In this document: piece by piece, positions 1 through 8,972 of the stretch | Layout of the letters: each line of letters starts with the position of its first letter | Numbering within the stretch: the stretch's first letter is position 1 | Source of the DNA: Halomonas sp. HAL1 | Lineage (GTDB): Bacteria; Pseudomonadota; Gammaproteobacteria; Pseudomonadales; Halomonadaceae | Reading direction: 5' to 3' | Length of the DNA: 64,000 bases | NCBI RefSeq assembly: GCF_030544485.1 | Contig: NZ_CP130610.1 | Location: 496,001 to 560,000 of the forward strand | Position numbers and translations under genes: made by a program | The notes under the pieces: model-generated | What the model was told of the DNA's origin: nothing | Seen by the model: only the letters and a program-made list of their open reading frames with translations | The model's database searches: none

Positions 1-188
1 CGGCTAATGAAATAGCGGTTGATGCTTTTCTACAGCGTCAGCTCAGTTTTACGGCGATTGGACAACTGGTGGCCGACGTCTTATCACGCCCCTATGAAGG
101 CCGGGTCGATAGCCTTGAAAGCGTTTTAGCAACCGATCGATGGGCACGACAGCAGGCGTTGGAACTGGTAACAAGGTGGTCCGCTTAA
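1..188 (+). CDS. dxr: 1-deoxy-D-xylulose 5-phosphate reductoisomerase, C-terminal fragment
   Basis: Only the last 61 codons are present, ending with TAA at 186-188. The readable tail begins ANEIAVDAFL and contains RPYEGRVDSLESVL, which resembles the C-terminal helical domain of DXR, the NADPH-dependent enzyme that converts DXP to MEP in isoprenoid synthesis. The catalytic and NADPH domains lie outside the window. Position directly before rseP is the usual gammaproteobacterial order (dxr-rseP-bamA), which supports the call. The gene is cut by the window edge, not obviously broken. Confidence 0.85.
   Translation, partial: ANEIAVDAFLQRQLSFTAIGQLVADVLSRPYEGRVDSLESVLATDRWARQQALELVTRWSA
161..188 (+). 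promoter_or_regulatory. Possible sigma-E-type promoter inside the end of dxr
   Basis: GGAACTG at 161-167 and GCTTAA at 183-188 are separated by 15 bases. This resembles the envelope-stress sigma-E consensus (GGAACTT, 15-16 bases, GTCTAA) with one mismatch in the -35 and two in the -10. It lies about 50 bases before rseP, a gene of the sigma-E pathway. A match of this quality can arise by chance. Confidence 0.25.
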
Positions 189-235
189 GCATTCGCTGGG
201 CTGGTCTTTAAGCACGGGACGTTTAGGAGTGTAGT

Positions 236-1594
236 GTGGGCCTGATACAGAATATTTTAGCGGTCATTGTAGTGCTGGGCCTATTGGTAACCTTTCACGA
301 GTTTGGCCACTTTTGGGTGGCAAGGCGTTGTGGCGTCAAAGTGCTGCGTTTTTCGGTAGGCTTTGGCAAGCCACTATGGTCACGTGTTGACCATCAAGGC
401 ACGGAATATGCGATAGCCGCGATTCCGCTTGGCGGCTATGTCAAAATGCTCGATGAGCGTGAGGCGCCGGTACCCGAAGATCAGCTCGATCAGGCATTTA
501 ATCGCAAGACAGTCTGGCAGCGCATTGCTATTGTGGCCGCGGGGCCGATCGCTAATTTCTTGCTGGCGATTGTTGCCTACTGGGTGCTGTTTGTCGCGGG
601 AACCACCGTGGTCTCGCCGATGGTCGGCAGCATCGTGCCTGACTCACCAGCCGCCGAGGCCGGGCTTGCCAATGGCGATGAGATTATCGCCATTCAGGGC
701 GACGAAATGCGCTCTTGGGAAGATGTGAATCTGAAGCTAGTGTCTATTATTGGCTTCAGTGGTGAGCTGTATATCGACGCACGTTCTGAAGGTGCCACTG
801 ACGTACAGCGCTTTGAATTACCTGTTACCGATTTTTTGGTTCGCCAAGATCCACCACAGCCGCTGCAAACGCTGGGTATTACCCCTTGGCAGCCGGAGTT
901 TCCGGCAGTTTTAGGTCAAGTGGTCAGTGGTGAGGCAGCGGAACAAGCCGGCCTCATGGCGGGCGACACAATGGTCGCCATTAACGGCGAGCCAGTAGAT
1001 GATTGGATACACTTTGTTAATATTGTGCGTGGTAATCCAAGCGAAACGCTGGAGCTCACCTACGAGCGCGACGGCGAACGGGCAACTGTTGATTTAATCC
1101 CAGGGCGTAACAGCCTGGATACTGGGGTCGAAATTGGGTATATCGGTGCCGGTGCTCAGCAAGTCGAGTGGCCAGCAGCGTTTCAGCGTGAGATTCGCTA
1201 TGGTCCTATCGAAGCGGTAGGCCAAGCGTTATCACGTACTGGTGAGATGACGTTACTCACCGTTGACGCCATTCGAAAGATGTTGGTGGGGCTTATTTCA
1301 CCTTCCAATCTCTCGGGGCCCATCACCATTGCTCAGATCTCTGGCGATTCGGCTCGTGCTGGGATGGAAGCGTTTATCGGTTTTCTAGCGTATCTTTCTA
1401 TCAGCCTTGGGGTGCTTAACTTATTGCCTATCCCGGTGCTCGATGGTGGCCACTTGCTTTATTATTTTATGGAGATCGTACGTGGACGGCCAGTATCTGA
1501 AAAAACCCAAGCGGTAGGATTGCGCATTGGGCTTGCCATGGTCGGCTCCCTGATGTTGATGGCCCTCTATTTTGATCTGATGCGCCTGTGGTAA
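236..1594 (+). CDS. rseP: Site-2 intramembrane zinc metalloprotease RseP
   Basis: A 452-residue inner-membrane protease that cleaves trimmed anti-sigma factor RseA inside the membrane, releasing sigma-E, and clears signal peptides. The zinc motif HEFGH is at residues 21-25 in the first membrane helix, and the third zinc ligand is in LDGG at 402-405. Two PDZ domains lie between them in the periplasm (roughly residues 125-300; the strings GLANGDEI and GLMAGDTMVAINGE are typical). Length matches E. coli RseP (450). The start is GTG at 236, about 50 bases after dxr. It is likely co-transcribed with dxr and bamA. Confidence 0.95.
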   Translation: MGLIQNILAVIVVLGLLVTFHEFGHFWVARRCGVKVLRFSVGFGKPLWSRVDHQGTEYAIAAIPLGGYVKMLDEREAPVPEDQLDQAFNRKTVWQRIAIVAAGPIANFLLAIVAYWVLFVAGTTVVSPMVGSIVPDSPAAEAGLANGDEIIAIQGDEMRSWEDVNLKLVSIIGFSGELYIDARSEGATDVQRFELPVTDFLVRQDPPQPLQTLGITPWQPEFPAVLGQVVSGEAAEQAGLMAGDTMVAINGEPVDDWIHFVNIVRGNPSETLELTYERDGERATVDLIPGRNSLDTGVEIGYIGAGAQQVEWPAAFQREIRYGPIEAVGQALSRTGEMTLLTVDAIRKMLVGLISPSNLSGPITIAQISGDSARAGMEAFIGFLAYLSISLGVLNLLPIPVLDGGHLLYYFMEIVRGRPVSEKTQAVGLRIGLAMVGSLMLMALYFDLMRLW

Positions 1595-1694
1595 TGACGC
1601 GTGTAGCGCGCAGGATGCCTTGTCATCTGCCTGCACAAATGTATATGGTGCCTTTCTGGAATGAACGGCAGACCAACGCGAGCGAATTGACTGC

Positions 1695-4046
1695 ATGAAA
1701 ATCAAGACCCTTGGAATGGCGGCACTCTTGCTGGCAGGCGCCAGCGGCGCCCAAGCACAATCCTTTGATGTTTCAGACATTCGAGTGGAAGGACTGCAGC
1801 GGGTATCCGCCGCCTCGGTCTTCAATGCATTTCCGGTAAGCGCCAATGAGCGTGTCAGCGAAGCAGAGTTAGCTGCCGCTGCCCGTGACTTGTTTGCCAC
1901 CGGGCTCTTTGACGATGTCTCCCTGGCCCGAGAGGGGGACGTGCTGGTCATTCAAGTCGTCGAGCGTCCGACCATTGCACGACTGGAGATTAGCGGCAAC
2001 GATCAGATAGCCGAAGAAGATTTGCGTAATGGCTTGCGTGAGTCGGGACTCTCGGAAGGCCAAGTACTGGAGCTCTCTACGCTTGAAGAGATTCAGCGTG
2101 AACTGGAAGGCGTCTACCAGTCTCAGGGTCGTTATAGCGCCAGTATTGATACTGAAGTTGAAGAGGTTGATGAAGGCCGTGTTCAGGTCAATATCAATAT
2201 CAATGAAGGGGAAGTGGCCAAGATTCGTCAAATCAATATCGTGGGTAATGAAGCTTTTGACGATGAAACGCTGCGTGAGGTGTTCGAGCTAAATGATCGG
2301 CCAGGACGTATTTTCGGCTGGTTCTCAAGCGATGAGTACTCCCGTGAAGCGCTATCCGGTGATATAGAACGACTACGTTCGTTCTATTTAGACCGTGGCT
2401 ACGTCAACTTTGATGTGACGTCGTCTCAAGTGTCAATTGGCCCGGAAAAATCTGAAATCTTTATTACCTTGAACGTCGATGAAGGCACTCAGTACCGCGT
2501 TGGAAATATTCGTTTCGCCGGTGATCTACAGATCAGCGAAAATGAAGCCCGCCAACTGCTGACTGTTGAAGAGGGTGAGATTTTTTCCCGCGGCGATGTC
2601 AATACGTCTACTGAAGCGCTACGCCAGCGTTTAGGTGCGGAAGGTTTCGCCTTTGCTGATATTCAGGGCGTGCCTGAAATGTCAGATGATGGTGAAACGG
2701 TTGATCTGGTCATTGCCGTCAACCCTGGCGAGCGTGCCTACGTGCGTCGTATCGAATTCTTCGGCAACACCACGACTCAAGACGAAGTGCTGCGCCGTGA
2801 GATGACTCAGTTGGAAGGCGCGCCGGCTTCCACCGAAGCCATTACCCAATCGCGTCAGCGGCTTGAGCGGCTGGGCTTCTTTAGCCAGGTAGAAGTAGAT
2901 ACGCAGCCTGTGCCAGGCGAACCTGATTTGCTCGACGTCACCTATAACGTTGAAGAGCAGCCTTCAGGCTCGGTTTCTGCCAGCGTTGGTTTCTCACAAA
3001 GTGCCGGCGTTATTTACGGTGTAGGCCTATCGCAGAATAACTTCCTGGGCACGGGTAACCGTGTAAACGTGGGCGCGCAGCGCAGTGATACCTTTACCAG
3101 CGTTAACTTTGGTTTTACCAATCCTTACTGGACGCTGGACGGGATTTCTCGCGGTTATAATGTGTTCTACCGCGAAACCGACTATGCCGATTCGGATATT
3201 TCGACCTTCTCGACGGATGCTTATGGGGCCGGTATCAACTTCGGTTACCCCGTTAGCGAGCTGTCGCGGCTTAACTTCGGTGCCAGCGTTGAAGACCTGT
3301 CGGTGAAAACCTACTTCGACACGGCCTCGGAAATTCGCCGTTATGTAGAAGACCAAGGCGAGGATGCGCAGAGTCTCAAGCTGACCGCCAGTTGGACTCG
3401 TAACAACCTCAACCGCGGCATTATGCCGACGGATGGTAGCTATCAGCGTCTGTCGGTAGAAACAGGTGTCCCCGGTAGCGATGCTGAGTATTACAAGCTG
3501 CGCGCGCGGGCTCAGCAGCTTTTCCCGATTAACAATGACGAGACCTGGGCGTTCAAATTTACCGGTAATGTCGGCTATGCCGATACGCTGGGTGGTAACG
3601 ATCCTTATCCGTTCTATGAAAACTTCTACGCGGGTGGTCTTGGCTCAGTGCGTGGCTTTACGTCGAATACCCTGGGTCAACCCACCACGCCTGCAACTGA
3701 AGGCGGTCGCGATCGTACTTTGGGCGGTAATGTTTCAATTGAAGGCAGCGCTGAGATCATTTTCCCGATGCCCTTTGTTGAAGACCAGCGTGCGCTGCAA
3801 ACATCGCTGTTCTTGGATGGCGGTAACACGTTCCTGAGTTCGTGCTACGACGTGCTTGCAGAAGATGCTGGCCGTCAGCAGTGTAACTCCGGCGTTGATC
3901 TTGGTGATTTACGCTACAGCGCTGGTATTGGCCTCTCATGGCTGACGCCGGTAGGCCCGTTGACTTTTAGCGTCGCCGAGCCATTGAACGATGAGAGTGG
4001 AGACGATACTCAGTTCTTCCAGTTCTCACTGGGCCAAACGTTCTAA
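1695..4046 (+). CDS. bamA: Outer membrane protein assembly factor BamA
   Basis: A 783-residue Omp85 protein, the core of the BAM complex that folds beta-barrels into the outer membrane. Residues 1-21 form a signal peptide ending AQA. Five POTRA domains fill about 22-420, followed by a 16-strand barrel. The conserved loop-6 motif VRGF is present (GSVRGFTS), as is a Cys pair in an extracellular loop (SSCYD...QQCNS), and the last residue is Phe, as expected for a barrel protein. It lies 100 bases after rseP and before skp, the usual stress-regulated outer-membrane order. Confidence 0.97.
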   Translation: MKIKTLGMAALLLAGASGAQAQSFDVSDIRVEGLQRVSAASVFNAFPVSANERVSEAELAAAARDLFATGLFDDVSLAREGDVLVIQVVERPTIARLEISGNDQIAEEDLRNGLRESGLSEGQVLELSTLEEIQRELEGVYQSQGRYSASIDTEVEEVDEGRVQVNININEGEVAKIRQINIVGNEAFDDETLREVFELNDRPGRIFGWFSSDEYSREALSGDIERLRSFYLDRGYVNFDVTSSQVSIGPEKSEIFITLNVDEGTQYRVGNIRFAGDLQISENEARQLLTVEEGEIFSRGDVNTSTEALRQRLGAEGFAFADIQGVPEMSDDGETVDLVIAVNPGERAYVRRIEFFGNTTTQDEVLRREMTQLEGAPASTEAITQSRQRLERLGFFSQVEVDTQPVPGEPDLLDVTYNVEEQPSGSVSASVGFSQSAGVIYGVGLSQNNFLGTGNRVNVGAQRSDTFTSVNFGFTNPYWTLDGISRGYNVFYRETDYADSDISTFSTDAYGAGINFGYPVSELSRLNFGASVEDLSVKTYFDTASEIRRYVEDQGEDAQSLKLTASWTRNNLNRGIMPTDGSYQRLSVETGVPGSDAEYYKLRARAQQLFPINNDETWAFKFTGNVGYADTLGGNDPYPFYENFYAGGLGSVRGFTSNTLGQPTTPATEGGRDRTLGGNVSIEGSAEIIFPMPFVEDQRALQTSLFLDGGNTFLSSCYDVLAEDAGRQQCNSGVDLGDLRYSAGIGLSWLTPVGPLTFSVAEPLNDESGDDTQFFQFSLGQTF

Positions 4047-4152
4047 GGGATGGTTGTTCTAAGAAGCAATTGTTCAAAAGGGCAGTCGTTCTAAAATTGC
4101 TAGACCGCGTGCCATGGTGGTGCGCGCTAGCGTGACCTAAGGAGTTAACACA

Positions 4153-4653
4153 ATGCGTAAGCTGACAGCGGTTGTATGCCTGTTGGGCGCTATGATTTTG
4201 CCTGCCCACGCTGCGGAAGTCGCCGTATTGGACTGGCGCGCGGCGCTGATGAATACTCAGTCTGCACAAGCGTCACTGAGCAGTCTTGAAGGGCAAATCG
4301 GTAATCAGCAGCGTGAAGCGCAGAACCTGGGTAATGAGCTCCAGCAACTCCAGCAGCGCCTTCAGAACGAAGGCGAAACCATGGCGCAGTCCCAGCGAGA
4401 ATCATTGATTGCCGAACTGCAGCAAAAAGGCAGCCGCTTTGAACAGCTTCGTCAGGAAGTGATGCAGGCCCAGCAGAGCTCTGAACAACAGTTTTTAGAG
4501 GGTGCTGAGGCGAAGCTGGAGCAGGCGGTTGCCCAGGTGCTCGAGCGCCACGGTATTGATGTGCTGGTCGAGCCTCAGGGCGTACTGCACTCAGGGGTTG
4601 ACCTACCTAACGTGACCAACGAAGTCACCCAGATTTTTGATACCTTGAACTAA
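4153..4653 (+). CDS. skp: Periplasmic chaperone Skp/OmpH
   Basis: A 166-residue protein with a signal peptide (about residues 1-20, ending AHA) and a long Gln/Glu-rich coiled coil (about 45-120), the tentacle of the trimeric Skp chaperone that holds unfolded outer membrane proteins on their way to BamA. The VAVLDWRAAL segment after the signal is the usual start of the mature OmpH domain. The RBS AAGGAG sits upstream of ATG 4153. It lies between bamA and lpxD as in most gammaproteobacteria. Confidence 0.93.
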   Translation: MRKLTAVVCLLGAMILPAHAAEVAVLDWRAALMNTQSAQASLSSLEGQIGNQQREAQNLGNELQQLQQRLQNEGETMAQSQRESLIAELQQKGSRFEQLRQEVMQAQQSSEQQFLEGAEAKLEQAVAQVLERHGIDVLVEPQGVLHSGVDLPNVTNEVTQIFDTLN

Positions 4654-4706
4654 TTTTAAACGATAATTGATGTGGCCTAGCCACACCAACGCTTCTCTGG
4701 GCTCCC

Positions 4707-5741
4707 ATGACGCACGCTTCTCATCACCTTACCCTCGCAGACATTGCGCGCCAATTGGGCATCGCCGTTAGCGGTAATGCCCAGCAGCCGATACGTGGCT
4801 TGGCGACGCTAAAAGAGGCCCAGCCGGACCAAGTGGCCTTTCTAGCCAATCGCGCCTATTTGAAAGATTTGGCGACGACGAAAGCGGCGGCGGTGCTTCT
4901 GCACCCTGAGCATGGCAAGTACTGCCCTGTGCCTCGCCTTGAGATTGATAACCCTTATTTAGGCTACGCCAAACTATCGCAGCTGTTTGATCCCTTGCCC
5001 GCTCGCGACATTATGGGGATACATCCCACGGCAGTAGTGGCGGAAGACGCTCAGTTAGGTGCCTATGTCTCCATTCAAGCCCATGCTGTGATTGAAGCAG
5101 GTGTGGTACTGGGTGATCGCGTGGTGATCGGGGCTGGCAGCGTGGTAGGCGCCGACAGCATTATCGGCGAGGGAACGCGGCTACACGCCAACGTCACCCT
5201 CTGTCATGGCGTAGTGATTGGCAAGCGGGGAATCTTGCAAAGCGGCTGTGTGATTGGCGGTGATGGGTTCGGTTTTGCCCACGACGGCGCAGGCTGGCAT
5301 AAGATTGCCCAGCTGGGCGGCGTCGTGCTGGGTGATGACGTTGAAGTAGGCAGTTGTTCCAGCATTGATCGCGGCGCGCTGGGTGATACGGTGATTGGCG
5401 ATGACGTCAAAATTGATAGTCAGGTACAAATTGCTCATAACGTCATCATAGGCGACCACAGCGCTCTAGCGGGCTGTGTAGGTATTGCGGGCTCTACCAA
5501 GGTTGGTAAGCACTGTATGCTCGGGGGTGGCGTCGGTTTATCGGGCCATCTGACTATCTGCGATGGGGTGCAGGTGACAGGGATGAGTTTGGTCACGAAT
5601 TCAATCCATGAGCCAGGGGTTTACTCTTCCGGTACCGGCGCCATGGCCAATACCCAGTGGCGAAAAAATGCAGTGCGTTTTAAACAGCTTGATGACATTG
5701 CTAAACGCCTAGCGAGGCTGGAAAAAAAGCAGCGTGATTAG
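4707..5741 (+). CDS. lpxD: UDP-3-O-(3-hydroxyacyl)glucosamine N-acyltransferase
   Basis: A 344-residue cytoplasmic enzyme that adds the second 3-hydroxyacyl chain from ACP to UDP-3-O-acylglucosamine, the third step of lipid A synthesis. An N-terminal uridine-binding domain (about 1-100) is followed by a left-handed beta helix built from hexapeptide repeats (about 105-300; for example VVLGDRVVIGAGSVVG). GGDGFGFAHD is the conserved active-site region with its catalytic His. Length matches E. coli LpxD (341). It lies 53 bases after skp; a separate promoter appears to drive the next gene. Confidence 0.96.
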   Translation: MTHASHHLTLADIARQLGIAVSGNAQQPIRGLATLKEAQPDQVAFLANRAYLKDLATTKAAAVLLHPEHGKYCPVPRLEIDNPYLGYAKLSQLFDPLPARDIMGIHPTAVVAEDAQLGAYVSIQAHAVIEAGVVLGDRVVIGAGSVVGADSIIGEGTRLHANVTLCHGVVIGKRGILQSGCVIGGDGFGFAHDGAGWHKIAQLGGVVLGDDVEVGSCSSIDRGALGDTVIGDDVKIDSQVQIAHNVIIGDHSALAGCVGIAGSTKVGKHCMLGGGVGLSGHLTICDGVQVTGMSLVTNSIHEPGVYSSGTGAMANTQWRKNAVRFKQLDDIAKRLARLEKKQRD

Positions 5742-5784
5742 TCTATGTGATGAGTGGTCGCTGAATGATTTATCCGCTGCTGGC

Positions 5785-5812
5785 TTGAGACTGGTTAGCG
5801 GCGGGGTATAAT
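5785..5812 (+). promoter_or_regulatory. Sigma-70-type promoter upstream of fabZ
   Basis: TTGAGA (5785-5790) and a perfect TATAAT (5807-5812) are 16 bases apart. Transcription from here would enter a leader holding a small hairpin (CCAGCA-GGCG-TGCTGG, 5827-5842) and then fabZ. It would give the fabZ-lpxA-lpxB-rnhB-dnaE stretch a source of transcription independent of bamA-skp-lpxD. Confidence 0.6.
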
Positions 5813-5900
5813 CCTCAACCTTTTAACCAGCAGGCGTGCTGGTGTTTACCTGACTCTCTTCATGAGTTCCAGGTTTTTTGTAATTTTAGAGGTCGCTACG

Positions 5901-6344
5901 ATGGTTATGGATATTAATGAAATTCGCGAGTACTTGCCCCACCGTTACCCCTTTTTGTTGGTGGATCGAGTAACGCAATTAACCACCGGCGAATCCATCG
6001 TTGCGTACAAAAACGTCAGCATTAATGAACCGTTCTTCAACGGCCATTTCCCCCATCACCCGATTATGCCCGGTGTATTAGTGCTCGAAGCCCTTGCTCA
6101 GGTATGTGGCATTCTCGGTTTTAAAACGGTTAATAAACTGCCTGCTGATGGTTACGTTTATTATCTGGTAGGCAGTGATAACGTGCGCTTTAAGCGTCCT
6201 GTCATGCCGGGTGACAAACTCACGTTAGAAGCCGATGTGATCAAAGGCAAACGGGGTATCTGGAAATTTGCATGCCGTGCCACGGTGGATGGCGAACTGG
6301 CCTGCGAAGCAGAAATTATTTGTGCCGAGAGGAAGGTGGCTTGA
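5901..6344 (+). CDS. fabZ: 3-hydroxyacyl-[ACP] dehydratase FabZ
   Basis: A 147-residue hot-dog-fold enzyme that dehydrates 3-hydroxyacyl-ACP in fatty acid elongation and competes with lipid A synthesis for 3-hydroxymyristoyl-ACP. The catalytic His is in [13 protein letters not shown], and the matching acidic residue is in [10 protein letters not shown] chose ATG 5901 because GAGG lies nine bases upstream and the protein then has the normal family length; an upstream in-frame ATG at 5862 would add 13 unconserved residues. Its stop overlaps the lpxA start by four bases. Confidence 0.96.
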   Translation: MVMDINEIREYLPHRYPFLLVDRVTQLTTGESIVAYKNVSINEPFFNGHFPHHPIMPGVLVLEALAQVCGILGFKTVNKLPADGYVYYLVGSDNVRFKRPVMPGDKLTLEADVIKGKRGIWKFACRATVDGELACEAEIICAERKVA

Positions 6345-7108
6345 TACATCCTACTGCACTGGTCGACCCGACGGCGCGTCTTGCTGACGATGTTGAGGTA
6401 GGCCCTTTTAGCATCATCGGGCCAGACGTCACTATCGGCGCTGGCTCGGTGATTGGCCCGCATGTGGTGGTGAAAGGCCCCGCCACGTTAGGCGAGCGTA
6501 CGCGTATTTTTCAGTTTGCCTCGGTAGGCGAAGACTGCCAGGACAAGAAATACGCAGGCGAGCCGACGCGGTTAGTCATGGGCGATGATAATGTGATTCG
6601 TGAAGGCGCCACGATCCATCGTGGTACCGTTCAGGATCGCAGCGAAACTACTATTGGTTCGCGCAATTTGTTGATGGCCTACGTGCATGTCGGGCATGAC
6701 TGCGTGATCGGTAACGACTGCATTTTAGCCAATCAGGTCACCTTGGCGGGGCATGTCACTGTTGGCGATCATGTCATTTTGGGTGGTTTGGCGGCAGTGC
6801 ACCAGTTCTGTCACTTTGGCGATCATGCCATGGCCGGTGGCGGTTCGATCATCACCAAAGACACGCCCGCGTACATTATGATTAATGGCAATCCTGCCGA
6901 AGCACGTGGCCTCAATCTGGTGGGCTTGAAACGGCGTGGCTTTAGCCGCGAAGCGATTAGTGCATTAACCGCCGCCTATAAAATGGTCTATCGTCAGGGG
7001 CTGACGACAGAGCAGGCGCTTATTGAAATGCGCAGCCGCTTTGAACTGCCTGAAGTCGAGCATTTTGCCGCCTCTATTGAGCGTTCGACCCGCGGCATTA
7101 CCCGCTAA
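6341..7108 (+). CDS. lpxA: UDP-N-acetylglucosamine O-acyltransferase LpxA
   Basis: A 255-residue enzyme of the first lipid A step, transferring 3-hydroxyacyl from ACP to UDP-GlcNAc. The protein is a left-handed beta helix of hexapeptide repeats with the catalytic His in the region [14 protein letters not shown], followed by a C-terminal helical domain. I chose a TTG start at 6341: it gives IHPTALVDP at the N-terminus, matching the family, has GAGAGGA just upstream, and overlaps the fabZ stop in a TTGA junction, which implies translational coupling. No ATG or GTG gives a sensible N-terminus. Confidence 0.93.
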   Translation: MIHPTALVDPTARLADDVEVGPFSIIGPDVTIGAGSVIGPHVVVKGPATLGERTRIFQFASVGEDCQDKKYAGEPTRLVMGDDNVIREGATIHRGTVQDRSETTIGSRNLLMAYVHVGHDCVIGNDCILANQVTLAGHVTVGDHVILGGLAAVHQFCHFGDHAMAGGGSIITKDTPAYIMINGNPAEARGLNLVGLKRRGFSREAISALTAAYKMVYRQGLTTEQALIEMRSRFELPEVEHFAASIERSTRGITR

Positions 7109-7136
7109 CCCATGCTAAACCGTCTGTGATCTTGCA

Positions 7137-8312
7137 ATGATGACCCTGCACCGCGTTTACCTCGTGGCCGGAGAGCTCTCCGGCGATATTCTTGGCGCTG
7201 GGCTGATGCGTGAACTCAAAGCACGCCATCCAGATGTCGAGTTCCGCGGTATTGGTGGGCCGCGCATGCAGGCAGAGGGCATGGAGAGCCGCTTTCCTTT
7301 AGAGACCCTCGCGGTAATGGGGCTGGTGGAAGTGCTCAAGCACCTCCCAGAACTGATCCGCGTGCGTCGCATCCTGAAAGCCGAAGCGTTGGCCTGGCAG
7401 CCAGATATTATGCTAGGTATCGATGCGCCTGATTTCAATTTGGGCCTGGAGCGCCAGCTTCGTGAAGCGGGCATTACCACCGCCCACTACGTGAGCCCTT
7501 CCGTGTGGGCGTGGCGACAGGGGCGGGTAAAAGGTATTGCCAAGTCGGTAGACGGCATGCTGACACTGCTGCCTTTTGAAGCCGCCTTCTATCGCGAACA
7601 CCGTGTCCCCGTCGCCTTTGTGGGTCACCCTCTGGCCGACGAAATGCCGCTGGAAAATGACCGTGTTGCCACCCGTCAAGCGCTGGAGCTGGCGCCTGAT
7701 AGCCAGGTGTTGGCGCTGTTGCCAGGCTCTCGGGCCAATGAAATTCGCTTTTTGGGCGATACCTTTCTTAACGCTGCCGAACAGCTCTGCCAGCGCCACC
7801 CCACGCTGCAAGTGGTGATTCCTGCGGCCACCTCTGATCGTCGCCGGGAAATCAGCGAACTGCTGACTAAGTATCCGCTGCTGATGGAGCGCACTGCGTT
7901 GCTAGATGGTCAGGCCCGCGAAGCGATGGTAGCCAGCGATATCGTGCTGCTGGCCTCGGGTACCGCCGCGTTGGAAGCCATGCTGTGTCACCGCAGCATG
8001 CTGGTGGCCTACAAAATGGCCCCAGCCACCCACTGGCTGGCTAAACGAATGGTGAAAACCCAGTGGGTGTCGCTACCCAATTTGATTGCCCAGGAAACGC
8101 TGGTGCCCGAACTGATTCAAGAGGCCGCTTCACCCGAAGCGATTGCCGACCAGCTCAGTGCCATGCTGTCAGATGGGGCAGGCCGCCATGCATTGGAAGC
8201 GCGCTTTGCCGAGATGCACGCCACCCTCCAGCGCAACGCCAGTCGCCGTGCCGCTGAGGCGATCAGCCTGTTGGCCGCGGGCCAGCCTCTGGAGTCTGTT
8301 GATGACCATTGA
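7137..8312 (+). CDS. lpxB: Lipid-A-disaccharide synthase LpxB
   Basis: A 391-residue GT19-family glycosyltransferase of the inner membrane surface that joins UDP-2,3-diacylglucosamine and lipid X. It starts with the family signature [13 protein letters not shown] (here at residues 9-21), carries the conserved [11 protein letters not shown] and LLPGSRxNEI segments, and ends near the usual length (E. coli 382). Two adjacent ATG codons at 7137 and 7140 are both possible starts. It overlaps rnhB by 11 bases. Confidence 0.95.
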   Translation: MMTLHRVYLVAGELSGDILGAGLMRELKARHPDVEFRGIGGPRMQAEGMESRFPLETLAVMGLVEVLKHLPELIRVRRILKAEALAWQPDIMLGIDAPDFNLGLERQLREAGITTAHYVSPSVWAWRQGRVKGIAKSVDGMLTLLPFEAAFYREHRVPVAFVGHPLADEMPLENDRVATRQALELAPDSQVLALLPGSRANEIRFLGDTFLNAAEQLCQRHPTLQVVIPAATSDRRREISELLTKYPLLMERTALLDGQAREAMVASDIVLLASGTAALEAMLCHRSMLVAYKMAPATHWLAKRMVKTQWVSLPNLIAQETLVPELIQEAASPEAIADQLSAMLSDGAGRHALEARFAEMHATLQRNASRRAAEAISLLAAGQPLESVDDH

Positions 8313-8934
8313 ACACTGGTTGCTTGAACACAAGGATTTTCCGACGCTTGATATTGCCTATAGCGGTGAGATGTTAGCGGGTGTGGATGAAGTAGGGCGT
8401 GGCCCGCTAATAGGCAGTGTGGTCGCGGCCGCGGTGATTCTTGACCCCGCTAAACCGATTGAAGGTCTCAGCGACTCCAAAAAGCTCACTGCGCGCAAGC
8501 GTGAAGCGCTGGACAGTCAGATTCGCGAGCGAGCGTTAGCCTTTGCCGTGGCAGAAGCCAGCGCTGCCGAAGTGGATGAGCTGAATATTTACCACGCCAC
8601 CCACTTGGCTATGCGTCGAGCCATTGATGCACTGGCACCGGCGGCGGAATATCTACTTGTCGATGGCAATAAATTACCTGGCCATCTGCTGCCTGGGCAG
8701 GCCGTGGTGAAGGGCGATGCGCGCCACGCGGCCATCGCCGCCGCTTCGATTCTGGCCAAGGTTGCCCGGGATGCCCAAATGGTTGCCTTGGATGAGTGCT
8801 ATCCTGAGTATGGTTTTGCGCGCCATAAAGGCTACCCGACCAAAGAGCACCTGACGGCGCTTGCAGCTCACGGGGCACTGGCCGAACATCGTCGTAGCTT
8901 TGCGCCGGTGCAGCGTCAGTTGGCGCTGCTTTAA
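8302..8934 (+). CDS. rnhB: Ribonuclease HII
   Basis: A 210-residue endonuclease that cuts RNA in RNA-DNA hybrids and starts removal of misinserted ribonucleotides. The signature [10 protein letters not shown] carries the first catalytic Asp and Glu; further acidic residues lie in LLVDGNK and KVARDAQM. I chose ATG 8302, which overlaps the end of lpxB by 11 bases and gives the family length; a longer open frame from 8143 is lpxB in another frame. The lpxB-rnhB-dnaE order is standard. Confidence 0.94.
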   Translation: MTIEHWLLEHKDFPTLDIAYSGEMLAGVDEVGRGPLIGSVVAAAVILDPAKPIEGLSDSKKLTARKREALDSQIRERALAFAVAEASAAEVDELNIYHATHLAMRRAIDALAPAAEYLLVDGNKLPGHLLPGQAVVKGDARHAAIAAASILAKVARDAQMVALDECYPEYGFARHKGYPTKEHLTALAAHGALAEHRRSFAPVQRQLALL

Positions 8935-8972
8935 CGTATTTCTTCTTCATCTAGCGTATTTCTGAGAGTCTC